Assembly (NCBI GenBank): GCA_016930595.1
Contig: JAFGGJ010000045.1
Coordinates: 1 to 58,918 of the forward strand
Reading direction: 5' to 3'
DNA length: 58,918 nt
Source: Planctomycetota bacterium
Lineage (GTDB): Bacteria > Planctomycetota > SZUA-567 > JAFGGJ01
Every line of letters starts with the position of its first letter. Within the stretch, counting starts at the first letter, position 1. The notes under the pieces were generated by a model. That model was not told the origin of the DNA, ran no database searches, and saw only the letters and a list, made by a program, of their open reading frames with translations. Below, one piece after another: positions 42,445-50,961 of this stretch. The position numbers were made by a program, and so were the translations under genes.

Positions 42445-45012
42445 ATGCCCCCGCATGATTACGACCACGAAGCCATAGAAGCGCGCTGGCGCGCCTTCTG
42501 GGACAGCGAAGGCATCTTCGCCCGCCGCCCCGAACCGGAAAACAAGTTCTACTGCCTCATGATGTACCCCTACCCTTCCGGCGCCCTCCACATGGGCCAT
42601 GTGATAAACTACGCCATCGGCGACGCCGTGACCCGCTATCTCCGCCGCAAAGGCCGCAACGTGCTCAGCCCCATGGGATGGGACTCTTTCGGCCTGCCTG
42701 CCGAAAACGCCGCCATCCGCACAGGCATCCATCCTGCACGGTTCACCTATGACAATATCGACCGCATGCGCAACCAGATGGTCCGCGCCGGCTGGGCCTA
42801 TGACTGGACCACCGAACTGGCCACTTCGCATCCGGGCTATTTCAAATGGACCCAATGGCTGTTCCTGCAATTCTTCAAGCACGACCTGGCCGTCAAGAAG
42901 GAGGCACCCGTCAATTGGTGCCCGTCCTGCAAAACGGTCCTCGCCAACGAACAGGCCCACCAGGGCAAATGCGAACGCTGCGGGACCGAAGTCGAAGCCC
43001 GCCGCCTCTCGCAGTGGTTCTTACCGATGTCCAGCTATGCCCAGCGCCTGCTGGACGGCCATGCCGAATTGGAAGGCAACTGGCCCGACCGGGTCCTCAA
43101 GATGCAGAAGGAATGGATCGGCCGCTCGGAAGGCGTCGAAGTCGTATTCACCATCCGCGAAACCGGCCATGACGTTCCCATCTACACCACGCGCCCGGAC
43201 ACCATCTATGGAGTGACCTTCCTGGTGCTGGCCCCCGAACATCCTCTCCTCCCCGAACTGATGCGCGGGCGTCCCAATGAACGGCAGGTCCTGGACGCCG
43301 CCCGGCGGATGTCACGCCAGAGCAGGGAAGCGCGTACCGGGGCGGATACCGAAAAGGAAGGCGTCCCGACCGGTCTTCACGTCGTAAACCCTTACGACGG
43401 CGCGGCCTCCCCGCTGTGGATAGCCAACTACGCCCTTATGGAATACGGCACGGGAGCGGTCATGGCCGTCCCGGCACACGACCAGAGAGACTTTGAATTC
43501 GCAAGGAAATACAAGCTGGACATCAAGGTCGTCATACGCCCCGAAGACACCCCCCTCTCGGCCGCCGACATGGCTCGGGCCTACGAAAGCGACGGCATCC
43601 AGGTCGATTCCGGCCCGTTTGACGGCCTTCCCAACAAGGAAGCCTGGGGAAAAATCGCCGCCATGGCCGAACAGAAAGGCTTCGGGAAACGGACCGTCAA
43701 CTACCGCCTGAAAGACTGGCTGATCTCCCGCCAGCGCTACTGGGGCGCACCCATACCCATCATATACTGTGACAAGTGCGGCATGGTGCCCGTCCCCGAC
43801 GACCAGCTCCCGGTCCTCCTGCCGGAAGACGTGCAGTTCAAGCCCACCGGCGACAGTCCGCTTGCTTCGCACAAAGAATTCCTGCACGCCGATTGCCCCA
43901 GATGCGGCGCCCCCGCAAAGCGCGAAACCGACACCATGGACACTTTCGTCGATTCCTCCTGGTACTTCCTGCGCTACCTGTCACCCAGGAACACCGCCGC
44001 CGCTTTCGACGACGCGCAGGTCTCCGCCTGGATGCCCGTGGACCTCTACGTCGGCGGCATCGAACACGCCACCATGCACCTGATTTACGCCCGATTCTTC
44101 ACCATGGCCCTCAAAGACATGGGCCTCGTCCCTTTCAGCGAACCTTTCCGCAGGCTCTTCTGCCAGGGGATGGTCCAGAAAGTCGCATACCGCTGCCCGC
44201 AGCACCTGTGGCTGAGCGAACAGGAAGTCGACCTCAACACCCTCACGTGCAGGCAGTGCGGCTCGGCCGTCGAAGCCGAAATGGCCAAGATGTCCAAAAC
44301 CAAGCTCAACGTCGTCAGCCCCGATGACGTCATAGAACGTTTCGGCGCCGACACGATGCACACCTACATCCTCTTTATGGGTCCCCCCGACCAGGACATG
44401 GTGTACAGCGAACAGGGCCTCATCGGCGTCTACCGCTTCATGAAACGCCTTTTCCAGGATGTCTCCGCCGCCGCCGCCGGCCTAAAGGACGTTCCGCCGT
44501 ACGCCGGCCCCGGCTCCGACCTTAACGAAACCGAAAAACAGCTTCGGCTCCTGCTTCACACCAACCTCCGCCGGGCCGGTGAAGCCTTCGAAAAAACCAT
44601 GCACTTCAACACGGTTATCGCCGGCGACATGGAAATAATGAACGCCCTGCGCGATGCACGGGACGCCGTGCGGCCGGAAGTACACCGTGAAATCCTCGGC
44701 GGCGTGATCGACACGCTCAGCCCCTTCGCCCCGCACGTGTCGGAAGAACTCTTCCACCTGCTCGGCGGCACCGGCTCCCTGTTCACCGCGCCCTGGCCCC
44801 AAGCCGATGAATCCGCCCTCCGCCTCGATGAAATCGAATACCCGGTACAGGTCAACGGCAAACTCCGCGCCAGGATCACCGTTGCTTCCGGCGCGGCCGA
44901 AGATGATATCCGCTCCGCCGCCATGGCCGCTGCCTCAGACAAACTCCAGGGGCTGGACGTCAAGAAGGTCATCGTTATCCGGGACCGTCTCGTCAATATC
45001 GTGGCCCGGTAA
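42445..45012 (+). CDS. leuS: Leucyl-tRNA synthetase
   Basis: An 855-residue class Ia synthetase that charges tRNA-Leu. The family's HIGH box is HMGH (49-52) after YPYPSG. The KMSKS box is KMSKT (615-619). A zinc knuckle is at CPSC...CERC, the CP1 editing domain contains TRPDTIYGVTF, and further CxxC pairs occur (CDKCG, CPRCG, CRQCG). The C-terminal anticodon-binding and tail domains are intact. The start is ATG 42445, with GAAGGGA 6 nt upstream; the reading frame is open back to 42265, but that stretch overlaps the divergent membrane-protein gene. Confidence 0.97.
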   Translation: MPPHDYDHEAIEARWRAFWDSEGIFARRPEPENKFYCLMMYPYPSGALHMGHVINYAIGDAVTRYLRRKGRNVLSPMGWDSFGLPAENAAIRTGIHPARFTYDNIDRMRNQMVRAGWAYDWTTELATSHPGYFKWTQWLFLQFFKHDLAVKKEAPVNWCPSCKTVLANEQAHQGKCERCGTEVEARRLSQWFLPMSSYAQRLLDGHAELEGNWPDRVLKMQKEWIGRSEGVEVVFTIRETGHDVPIYTTRPDTIYGVTFLVLAPEHPLLPELMRGRPNERQVLDAARRMSRQSREARTGADTEKEGVPTGLHVVNPYDGAASPLWIANYALMEYGTGAVMAVPAHDQRDFEFARKYKLDIKVVIRPEDTPLSAADMARAYESDGIQVDSGPFDGLPNKEAWGKIAAMAEQKGFGKRTVNYRLKDWLISRQRYWGAPIPIIYCDKCGMVPVPDDQLPVLLPEDVQFKPTGDSPLASHKEFLHADCPRCGAPAKRETDTMDTFVDSSWYFLRYLSPRNTAAAFDDAQVSAWMPVDLYVGGIEHATMHLIYARFFTMALKDMGLVPFSEPFRRLFCQGMVQKVAYRCPQHLWLSEQEVDLNTLTCRQCGSAVEAEMAKMSKTKLNVVSPDDVIERFGADTMHTYILFMGPPDQDMVYSEQGLIGVYRFMKRLFQDVSAAAAGLKDVPPYAGPGSDLNETEKQLRLLLHTNLRRAGEAFEKTMHFNTVIAGDMEIMNALRDARDAVRPEVHREILGGVIDTLSPFAPHVSEELFHLLGGTGSLFTAPWPQADESALRLDEIEYPVQVNGKLRARITVASGAAEDDIRSAAMAAASDKLQGLDVKKVIVIRDRLVNIVAR

Positions 45013-45061
45013 TCCTCCCCCCGGTACCGCGGTCCCGGCGGCCCCGGCCCGGCCGCGGTAC

Positions 45062-45089
45062 TTGAAACCGTCTCCGCCGTCGCTATGCT
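45062..45089 (+). promoter_or_regulatory. Promoter of rex
   Basis: TTGAAA (45062-45067), 16-nt spacer, TATGCT (45084-45089), 51 bp before the rex ATG. No clear Rex operator dyad is visible around it. Confidence 0.55.
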
Positions 45090-45139
45090 GTGATTAATGT
45101 AACGATTGCCGCCGTACGGCTTGCGCCGGGAGACCAGCG

Positions 45140-45790
45140 ATGACTTCAGAAAAGACCATTGCCAGGCTCAGCCTCTACAGAAGGCTCCTCGGCCAGCTCG
45201 CCGACGCCGGCACCGCCAGTGTCTATTCGCACCAGCTCGCCAAGAGCGCACGGGTCACTCCCGCACAGGTCCGGCGCGACGTCATGGCCATAGGCTATCA
45301 CGGAAGTCCCAGCCGCGGCTACATGGTCGCCGAACTGATCAAGAGTATCGACGACTTTCTCGACGCCCCGCAGGGACAGCGCGCGGCCCTCATCGGAGTG
45401 GGTAATCTCGGCAGGGCCCTTGTCGCCTATTTTTCCGGAAGACGTCCCCAGCTTTCTCTCGTGGCCGTCTTCGACAGGGACCCGAAACTCGTCGGCAAGA
45501 ATTTCCACGGCTGCCCGTGTTCACCGGTCGAACAATTCGCGCCGACCAGGAACAGCCTCGATATCGCCATCGCCATAATCGCCGTCCCCGCGTCCGAAGC
45601 ACAGGCCGTGGCCGACATCTGTGTCAAGGCCGGCATACACGGCATCCTCAATTTCGCCCCGGTCCCTCTCAATGTCCCCGCGACCGTCTACGTCGATAAC
45701 ATCGACCTGACCGTGGAGCTCGAGAAAGTCGCTTTCTTCGCCCGCTCCATGAACCGCCGCAAGACCCGCCCCGCCCCCCGCCGCCGCTGA
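45140..45790 (+). CDS. rex: Redox-sensing transcriptional repressor Rex
   Basis: A 216-residue Rex: an N-terminal winged helix (1-78, TPAQVRRDVMAIGYHG) binds DNA and a Rossmann domain (GVGNLG at 86-91) binds NAD(H). Rex represses fermentation and respiration genes until NADH rises. The dimer-swap helix and the conserved C-terminal segment (GIHGILNFAPVPL, VDLTVELE-type end) are present. It ends in a basic Arg/Pro tail. No likely target gene is adjacent. The ATG has GGAG 7 nt upstream. Its end converges on the permease gene. Confidence 0.93.
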   Translation: MTSEKTIARLSLYRRLLGQLADAGTASVYSHQLAKSARVTPAQVRRDVMAIGYHGSPSRGYMVAELIKSIDDFLDAPQGQRAALIGVGNLGRALVAYFSGRRPQLSLVAVFDRDPKLVGKNFHGCPCSPVEQFAPTRNSLDIAIAIIAVPASEAQAVADICVKAGIHGILNFAPVPLNVPATVYVDNIDLTVELEKVAFFARSMNRRKTRPAPRRR

Positions 45791-45805
45791 CTGCCGCCTC
45801 CCGCC

Positions 45806-48049
45806 CTATATCCACCGCCTCAGCCAGGACCTGAACCCGCCCGATGCCCGCACAAGCACCAGCGGTTTCTCGCACATGCGCGCCACCGTTTCCGGCACGG
45901 GCTCCCTTGTCATCTGGTACAGCATCGACTGGCGCGTGGCGCCCAGAACCACCAGGTCGTACTCCTTCGATTCCTCCAGTATCGCCTTCACGACGTTCTC
46001 CGCCCGCACCATCTTCGTGCTCACCCGCTCCCGGGGAATTCTCATCTTCTCCGCGGCGGCATCCACGAATTGCCCTATGTCGAATCCTCCCCTGCCCCTG
46101 TCGACGGTAAACGCGACTATTTCACCTTCGGCCTCATCGACGAGAATGCTCGCCACCTCCAGTGCAAAGCCGCCGTTCGGTCCGCCCGCCACCGGCACAA
46201 GCACTTTCCTGACCCTCTGGTCCGAAAGCCCCTTCAGCACCACCACGTTGCACGGCGACCGTTCTATTATCGGGTCCACCGTGCTGCCGAGCGTAAAGGG
46301 ATGATCCCCGCTCCTGCCGTGCCACCCCATCACCAGCAGGTTGATCTTCTTCTCCCGCACCGCGCTCACTATGCCCCTCGCTATGCTTCTGCAGTATCTC
46401 AGCGCCGTGCTGACCGGAAAATGCACCGACAGGTAGATCATCGCTTCAACGATCGCCTCTTTCCCCTCCATCATGTAGCGTTCCGCGTCGCCCAGCGGCA
46501 CCTGTTCCGGCACCTGTACCATGTGCAGCAGTTCCACCCTGGCGTTCATGGCTTCCCCCAGCTTGTACGTTGTGCGGACCATCTGCACCGCGTTCTTGGG
46601 ATTCGCCACCGCCACCATCATCCTGTACTCGTCGCCCTCGGGCGCCTTCTCTTCCTCGAACGTCCTTATCTCGTCATCCGTCGCAACGGCGTGCCGCCTC
46701 GAATACACGTAGTAGACAACCGTCCCGACTGCCACCCACGCCGGCGCCATCACCCACGCCATTCTGCTCACGTGCACGAGATGCGATGCGAGCAGCGCCT
46801 GCAGTATAACCGCCATAACGGGGAACACCGGGAACATCGGCATCACGTACCCGTAGCTCAATTCCTCGCCCATGTTCCTGCGCACTTTTATCACCGACAG
46901 GTTCACGACCAGGAAAAGGAACAGGAACATGATGCTCGCGCTCGCCGCCACGTCTTCCGTCGGCAGCAGCACCGCCACCGCTATCACTATGCACGCCGAA
47001 AACAGCAGCGCCACCCACGGTGTTCTTCTCTTTTCCGATATCCTCGCAAAGTGCCCCGGCAGCATCCTGTCCCGCCCCAGCGCATAAGACGCCCGCGTCG
47101 CGGAATATATGGTCGCGTTCAGCGCCGACGTCGATGAAAATATCACCGCCAGCGTCAACAGCAGCCTCCCGTAAGGCATCAGCCGCGCTATCGCTTCACC
47201 GAAACCCTCGGCCCGGTAGCTCCCTATCCATTCCCACACCGGGTGCGTCACGCCCTTCTCCCCCGCCTTCACCGATACCACCGTGGCAAAGGCCACCATC
47301 ACGTATATCAGGGTCACGCACGCCACCGATGCCAGCATCGCTTTCGGCAGGTTCCTCCGCGGGTCCACCGCCTCGTCTCCCGCCTGCGCTATCACTTCGT
47401 ATCCCTCGAAAGCCACGTACGTGAATCCCATTGTGGCGAACAGCCTCACCCAGCCCCGCGGCATGAATTCCGCGAAGTTGCTGAACCGGCCGGGATCCCG
47501 TATTATCACCACCACCCCCGCGACCCCTATCACCAGCATGAAAAGCGTCTGGCCCAGCGTTATCAACGCGCCTATCTTTCCGGTTTCAGACGCCCCGCGA
47601 TAGTTTATGTATATGAAAAAGCACGCCACCGCCACCGCCTTGACCAGCGCCCCCGAATACGTCACCAGCCCTATCTCGTGCAGCGCCCGGACGGTATATA
47701 TCGAAAACGTTATCGCATACGTGCTGCCCGCCACTGACGACGCAAACCATTCCATCCACCCGGATATGAAACTGGTCCCCCTCCCGAACGCCAGCCTTGC
47801 AAAGTTATACGCCCCGCCGGCCTTCGGTATTGCGGAACTGAGTTCGGCGTATGACATAGCCGTGAACATGGCCACCACGCCGTTCAGTGCAAACGTCAGT
47901 ATCAGGCCCCCGGGCCCCACTTCCCCTATGCTTACCCCCATCCCCAGGAACACCCCGGCTCCGATCATCATACCCAACCCCATCATCGTCAGATGAAACA
48001 GGTTGAGATCCCGGGACAGCTCCGCCGTTACCTGGGGCTTTTCACTCAT
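45806..48049 (-). CDS. APC-superfamily amino acid permease fused to two universal-stress (USP) domains
   Basis: A 747-residue protein. Residues 1 to about 445 form a 12-helix APC transporter (LTMMGLGMMIGAGVFLGMG signature in helix 1; FVAFEGYE-like FTYVAFEGYEVIAQAGDE in helix 6). The C-terminal 290 residues are two tandem USP domains. The first keeps an ATP-binding-like motif (GWHGRSG then GSTVDPIIERSPCNVVVL). The second is degenerate (GATRQSMLYQM). USP domains on permeases are thought to regulate uptake by nucleotide state. Substrate is unknown. The ATG overlaps the stop of a 51-residue membrane protein gene upstream by 8 bp. Confidence 0.9.
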   Translation of the reverse strand: MSEKPQVTAELSRDLNLFHLTMMGLGMMIGAGVFLGMGVSIGEVGPGGLILTFALNGVVAMFTAMSYAELSSAIPKAGGAYNFARLAFGRGTSFISGWMEWFASSVAGSTYAITFSIYTVRALHEIGLVTYSGALVKAVAVACFFIYINYRGASETGKIGALITLGQTLFMLVIGVAGVVVIIRDPGRFSNFAEFMPRGWVRLFATMGFTYVAFEGYEVIAQAGDEAVDPRRNLPKAMLASVACVTLIYVMVAFATVVSVKAGEKGVTHPVWEWIGSYRAEGFGEAIARLMPYGRLLLTLAVIFSSTSALNATIYSATRASYALGRDRMLPGHFARISEKRRTPWVALLFSACIVIAVAVLLPTEDVAASASIMFLFLFLVVNLSVIKVRRNMGEELSYGYVMPMFPVFPVMAVILQALLASHLVHVSRMAWVMAPAWVAVGTVVYYVYSRRHAVATDDEIRTFEEEKAPEGDEYRMMVAVANPKNAVQMVRTTYKLGEAMNARVELLHMVQVPEQVPLGDAERYMMEGKEAIVEAMIYLSVHFPVSTALRYCRSIARGIVSAVREKKINLLVMGWHGRSGDHPFTLGSTVDPIIERSPCNVVVLKGLSDQRVRKVLVPVAGGPNGGFALEVASILVDEAEGEIVAFTVDRGRGGFDIGQFVDAAAEKMRIPRERVSTKMVRAENVVKAILEESKEYDLVVLGATRQSMLYQMTREPVPETVARMCEKPLVLVRASGGFRSWLRRWI

Positions 48050-48197
48050 CGCGCAGCTTCCTCATTATCTCCCTCAGATTGCCCTCCCTCCCATCGGCTA
48101 TACGGTCTATCACGTGAAAACTCCACACCAGCAATACGCCTATGAAAGCAAGCGCCGCCGCCAATACCGCCACCCCTGCAACAGCCTCCCAGGTCAT
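48042..48197 (-). CDS. Small membrane protein upstream of the permease (51 aa)
   Basis: A 51-residue protein with one transmembrane helix (about residues 5-27, AGVAVLAAALAFIGVLLVWS) and a charged C-terminal half (DRIADGREGNLREIMRKLRD). ATG 48197 follows AGGGGAC by about 6 nt. It overlaps the permease start by 8 bp, so the two are translated together, and a partner or stability role is likely. The longer open frame to 48299 has no ribosome site. No family recognised. Confidence 0.65.
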   Translation of the reverse strand: MTWEAVAGVAVLAAALAFIGVLLVWSFHVIDRIADGREGNLREIMRKLRDE

Positions 48198-48328
48198 GGT
48201 GTCCCCTATCCGGCCGGAAATTCCGGGTCTTGATTCTAGTATCGCCGGAGCGTTTATCAAGCAGGCGGTCCCGTCGGCTTTCCCGCGACGCCCGCGCAAC
48301 CGCCCCGGCCCGCGCCCCCACGTCTGAA

Positions 48329-48631
48329 TCAGGCTTCAGCCGCCTGTGGCTTCCGTCCCAGCCTGTCCTTTAATACAGACATGGCATCGACGTATGATGT
48401 GAACTTCACGTTCCCGTCTCCGAGGTCCAGTTTTATCACGGGAATGTGCTGGTTCTGCCTGCACATCGCGGTCATCACTTCTACGGAATCATCTTCCCGC
48501 CAGCCGTCGTGTGCCTCGGTGTAGGCATCTATGTTCTGCTTCGTGTATGGTATGTTCAGGCGGGCGAGTTTCTCAGCGGCATTCTGGCACAGGCCGCAGT
48601 TTTCCCTCCCGTAGACAACCGCTGTAATCAT
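48329..48631 (-). CDS. Glutaredoxin/thioredoxin-fold protein
   Basis: A 100-residue glutaredoxin-like protein. The redox pair is C12-G-L-C15 near the N-terminus, and the cis-proline loop is QHIPVIKLD. An unusual insert (AYTEAHDGWREDDSVE) between the first helix and second strand departs from standard NrdH or Grx. The C-terminus has a helix (VDAMSVLKDRL). It likely reduces disulfides, but electron donor and target are unknown. The ATG has GGAGG 7 nt upstream. It sits alone, in the same direction as the permease operon. Confidence 0.82.
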   Translation of the reverse strand: MITAVVYGRENCGLCQNAAEKLARLNIPYTKQNIDAYTEAHDGWREDDSVEVMTAMCRQNQHIPVIKLDLGDGNVKFTSYVDAMSVLKDRLGRKPQAAEA

Positions 48632-48876
48632 CTGAACGCCTCCCGTCTTCTTGCTGGACAGCCCCCAAAACGGCCCCCTATGATATCCCTAACACCCCCT
48701 GAATCAAGCCAAATTACCCGCGCGTTTTCCGGGAATTCCGTCGGCCCCCCCGTAAGTCCTTGTCATGTATGGCAAAGTCCCCTCGTTTTTGTTCCCGGGA
48801 CGCGGCCGTCTGCCGAATTCATCCTCCCGGGTCGTTTTTCCTGCCGCTCTGCAGCGGCCCGCCCGTTGACAGGAAC

Positions 48877-48904
48877 TTGACTGTATCGGCAATCGCGCTA
48901 TACT
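48877..48904 (+). promoter_or_regulatory. Promoter of the tRNA-Val/tRNA-Asp pair
   Basis: TTGACT (48877-48882), 16-nt spacer, TATACT (48899-48904). The first tRNA begins 13 bp after the -10 hexamer. Confidence 0.7.
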
Positions 48905-48917
48905 TCCCCTTGTTCCG

Positions 48918-48994
48918 GGGCGATTAGCTCAGTTGGCTAGAGCGCCTGCCTTACAAGCAGGAGGTCATTGGTTCGAGTCCAATATCGCCCACCA
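48918..48994 (+). tRNA. tRNA-Val(TAC)
   Basis: Acceptor GGGCGAT (48918-48924) pairs with ATCGCCC (48984-48990), followed by A and encoded CCA. The anticodon stem CCTGC/GCAGG encloses loop CTTACAA with anticodon TAC at 48952-48954. The T arm has GGTTCGAGTCC. Confidence 0.97.
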
Positions 48995-49007
48995 CAAAGG
49001 ATACAGC

Positions 49008-49085
49008 GGGGCGTTAGCTCAACCTGGTTAGAGTATCGGACTGTCGATCCGAGGGTTGCGGGTTCGAGTCCCGTACGCCCCGCCA
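49008..49085 (+). tRNA. tRNA-Asp(GTC)
   Basis: Acceptor GGGGCGT (49008-49014) pairs with ACGCCCC (49075-49081), discriminator G, encoded CCA. The anticodon stem TCGGA/TCCGA encloses loop CTGTCGA with anticodon GTC at 49043-49045. It lies 13 bp after tRNA-Val and is probably co-transcribed with it. Confidence 0.97.
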
Positions 49086-49127
49086 GTTTTCGAAGGGTGG
49101 GTAATCTGAACAGGAAGTAACTGTAGA

Positions 49128-49169
49128 CACGCTGAGCGCCTGACCGGCGCTCCGGTCTTCCGCAGCGTG
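49128..49169 (+). other. Nested hairpin after the tRNA pair
   Basis: Outer stem CACGCTG (49128-49134) pairs with CAGCGTG (49163-49169), and inner stem GAGCGCC pairs with GGCGCTC (49146-49152). No T-run follows, so it may be a processing or Rho-assisted end for the tRNA transcript, not a classic terminator. Confidence 0.45.
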
Positions 49170-49192
49170 CCCCACAGCCTTTCCCGCTTTCC

Positions 49193-49220
49193 TTGACGCG
49201 GAATTCGCTTCGGGAATAAT
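49193..49220 (+). promoter_or_regulatory. Promoter of the UroD-fold gene
   Basis: TTGACG (49193-49198), 16-nt spacer, AATAAT (49215-49220), 33 bp before the ATG at 49254. Confidence 0.6.
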
Positions 49221-49253
49221 GACTCCTTTCTCACCCGTTTTATGGAGCACGCC

Positions 49254-50438
49254 ATGGCCGATTATGCCGCTTCCCGCCGGCGCCTCATGGCCACCTACCG
49301 CAACGAAAAACGCGACCGTGTCCCCATATGTTCTCCGATAAGCTGGAACCCCCTGCGGGACATCGACAGGGAAAAACCCGCCGGATGGCGGGCGGAGCCC
49401 GGCTTCATCGACGTCGCACGCATGGTTCAGGATTACTGCGACCCCAGGCCCCCTTACAACCCCGTCGGATACCCGAACGTCTTCTCCCGCATCAGCTACC
49501 AGCGCTTCCTGGAAGCCCCCGACGAATACATCGAAACACTCCACCCCGAAAAAATCAGCGATATCCGCACCCGCTACGGCGCCGTCCTCCATACGCCCAA
49601 AGGCGACCTGGCCTGGATCTACGACGAAGACGAGGGCATTGAGACCCGCTGGGATATGCAGAAACCCATTTCATCCCCCGACGACGTCGAAAAAATGCTC
49701 AGCGTTCCATTCCATTTCAACAGGCCCGATTCCTCGGAATACGAGCCCTTCCGCAAACACCGCGCTGAAACCGGCCCTGACTGCATCTCCGGCATCGGCA
49801 TCATCTCCATGGTCGGCATGCTGTGCGGCATGATGTCCTTCGAAATGCTCCTTGAATGGGTACTCGCCGAACCCGCTCTCATCAAGGCCCTGGCTGACGC
49901 CTGGCTCGAACGCACCTGGCAGAAAATCGATTTCCTCCTGTCGCGGGGCGTCGGTCCTTTCTGGGACTTCTGCGGCGTCGAAAGGGCTTCCCCTCCCATG
50001 ATGGGGCCCCGCCAGTGGGAACAATGGGTCGTCCCCTACGACGGTGAAATCATGCGCCGCATCAGGCAGCGCGATCCCGACGCTGTCATCCACGTCCACT
50101 GCCACGGGCGCGTCGGCACCCTCCTCGATTCCTTCATGGCGATGGGCGTCGATTCCATCGACCCGGTTGAGCCGCCCCCGCAGGGCGACGTCGTATTCGC
50201 CGATGCCAAGAAACGCTCCGCCGGACGCATGACCCTCTACGGCAACATCGAATTTTCGGACATGGAACTGTGCTCCCCGGATGAAATCGAAGAAAAAGTC
50301 CGCTCCGCCATTCTTGACGGCGGCCCCGACCACGTCGTCCTGCATCCATCGTCCGTCCCCCACCAGCAGCATAATCCCAGGTTCACGGAAAACGCCCGCC
50401 GTTATATCCAGGCCGCTGTCAAGTACGGCGCCCTCTGA
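49254..50438 (+). CDS. Uroporphyrinogen decarboxylase-fold protein
   Basis: A 394-residue UroD-superfamily protein, longer than classical HemE (about 350) and of a type common in planctomycete-like genomes. The barrel ends with VIHVHCHGRVGTLLDSF, VDSIDPVEPPPQGDV and LYGNIEF. The first zinc-type ligands (His-Cys-His) are present. The third Cys expected in methyltransferase relatives is replaced (LHPSSVPH), so the active site differs from that of the protein at 17655. Residues such as WNPLRD near the N-terminus do not match HemE's RQAGR. The start is ATG 49254 with GGAG 6 nt upstream; ATG 49242 is in frame. Substrate unknown. Confidence 0.8.
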   Translation: MADYAASRRRLMATYRNEKRDRVPICSPISWNPLRDIDREKPAGWRAEPGFIDVARMVQDYCDPRPPYNPVGYPNVFSRISYQRFLEAPDEYIETLHPEKISDIRTRYGAVLHTPKGDLAWIYDEDEGIETRWDMQKPISSPDDVEKMLSVPFHFNRPDSSEYEPFRKHRAETGPDCISGIGIISMVGMLCGMMSFEMLLEWVLAEPALIKALADAWLERTWQKIDFLLSRGVGPFWDFCGVERASPPMMGPRQWEQWVVPYDGEIMRRIRQRDPDAVIHVHCHGRVGTLLDSFMAMGVDSIDPVEPPPQGDVVFADAKKRSAGRMTLYGNIEFSDMELCSPDEIEEKVRSAILDGGPDHVVLHPSSVPHQQHNPRFTENARRYIQAAVKYGAL

Positions 50439-50519
50439 ATAATTCCCCCGCGCCCGCTGCCGCCGGCCGCCTGCCTCTCCACACGGGCCTTCCACACTAC
50501 TATTTTTTCAAGATATACC

Positions 50520-50547
50520 TTGCATTACAATGTAGCGCCGCTATACT
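50520..50547 (+). promoter_or_regulatory. Promoter of the padR-HAAS/A2M-pbpC operon
   Basis: TTGCAT (50520-50525), 16-nt spacer, TATACT (50542-50547), 43 bp before the padR TTG. An ATTACAATGTAG stretch overlaps the spacer and is a possible PadR contact site, but no long dyad is evident. Confidence 0.55.
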
Positions 50548-50589
50548 CCCTCTCAAGCGTTCCCGTTTACCGAACACCGGAGAACCGAT

Positions 50590-50961
50590 TTGTCTGACAA
50601 CGCATGGCTCACCCAGATGAAAAAAGGCCTCCTGGAACTCTGTATCCTCAACATCCTCGACCGCCGCAGCATGTACGGCTACCAGCTTGTCAAGGTCCTT
50701 AGACACGTCCCGGGCCTCGTCGTCACCGAAGGCACCATCTATCCTCTCATGGGCCGCCTGAAAAAAGACGGCCTTCTCACCACCACTTTCAAGGAATCCC
50801 CCAACGGCCCGGTCCGTAAGAACTATGAACTGAGCGCCGCCGGCAAGAAACGCCTGCGCGAAATCAACTCCATGTGGAAGGACGTCTCTCTCGCCGTTGA
50901 CGCCCTCATTCTTCACGGCAAAACTCTGGACACCGCTGTTTCGGAAGGGAATATCCCATGA
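50590..50961 (+). CDS. PadR-family transcriptional regulator
   Basis: A 123-residue PadR protein of the small (s1) class. The winged helix is clear (MYGYQLVKVL; VVTEGTIYPLMGRLKKDGLL; GPVRKNYELSAAGKKRL), followed by a dimerisation helix. The N-terminus MKKGLLELCILNIL is typical. The start is TTG 50590 with GGAG 7 nt upstream. The stop overlaps the next gene in ATGA. PadR regulators of this class are commonly paired with HAAS-domain membrane proteins, and here that domain is the N-terminus of the next protein, so PadR is expected to control the whole operon. Confidence 0.93.
   Translation: MSDNAWLTQMKKGLLELCILNILDRRSMYGYQLVKVLRHVPGLVVTEGTIYPLMGRLKKDGLLTTTFKESPNGPVRKNYELSAAGKKRLREINSMWKDVSLAVDALILHGKTLDTAVSEGNIP

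Noticed and set aside
49014..49592. Minus-strand open frame ending in a peptide read antisense through tRNA-Asp (RDSNPQPSDRQ)
   Set aside because: This is a well-known artefact of translating the reverse strand of tRNA genes; the rest of the frame is antisense to the UroD-fold gene.
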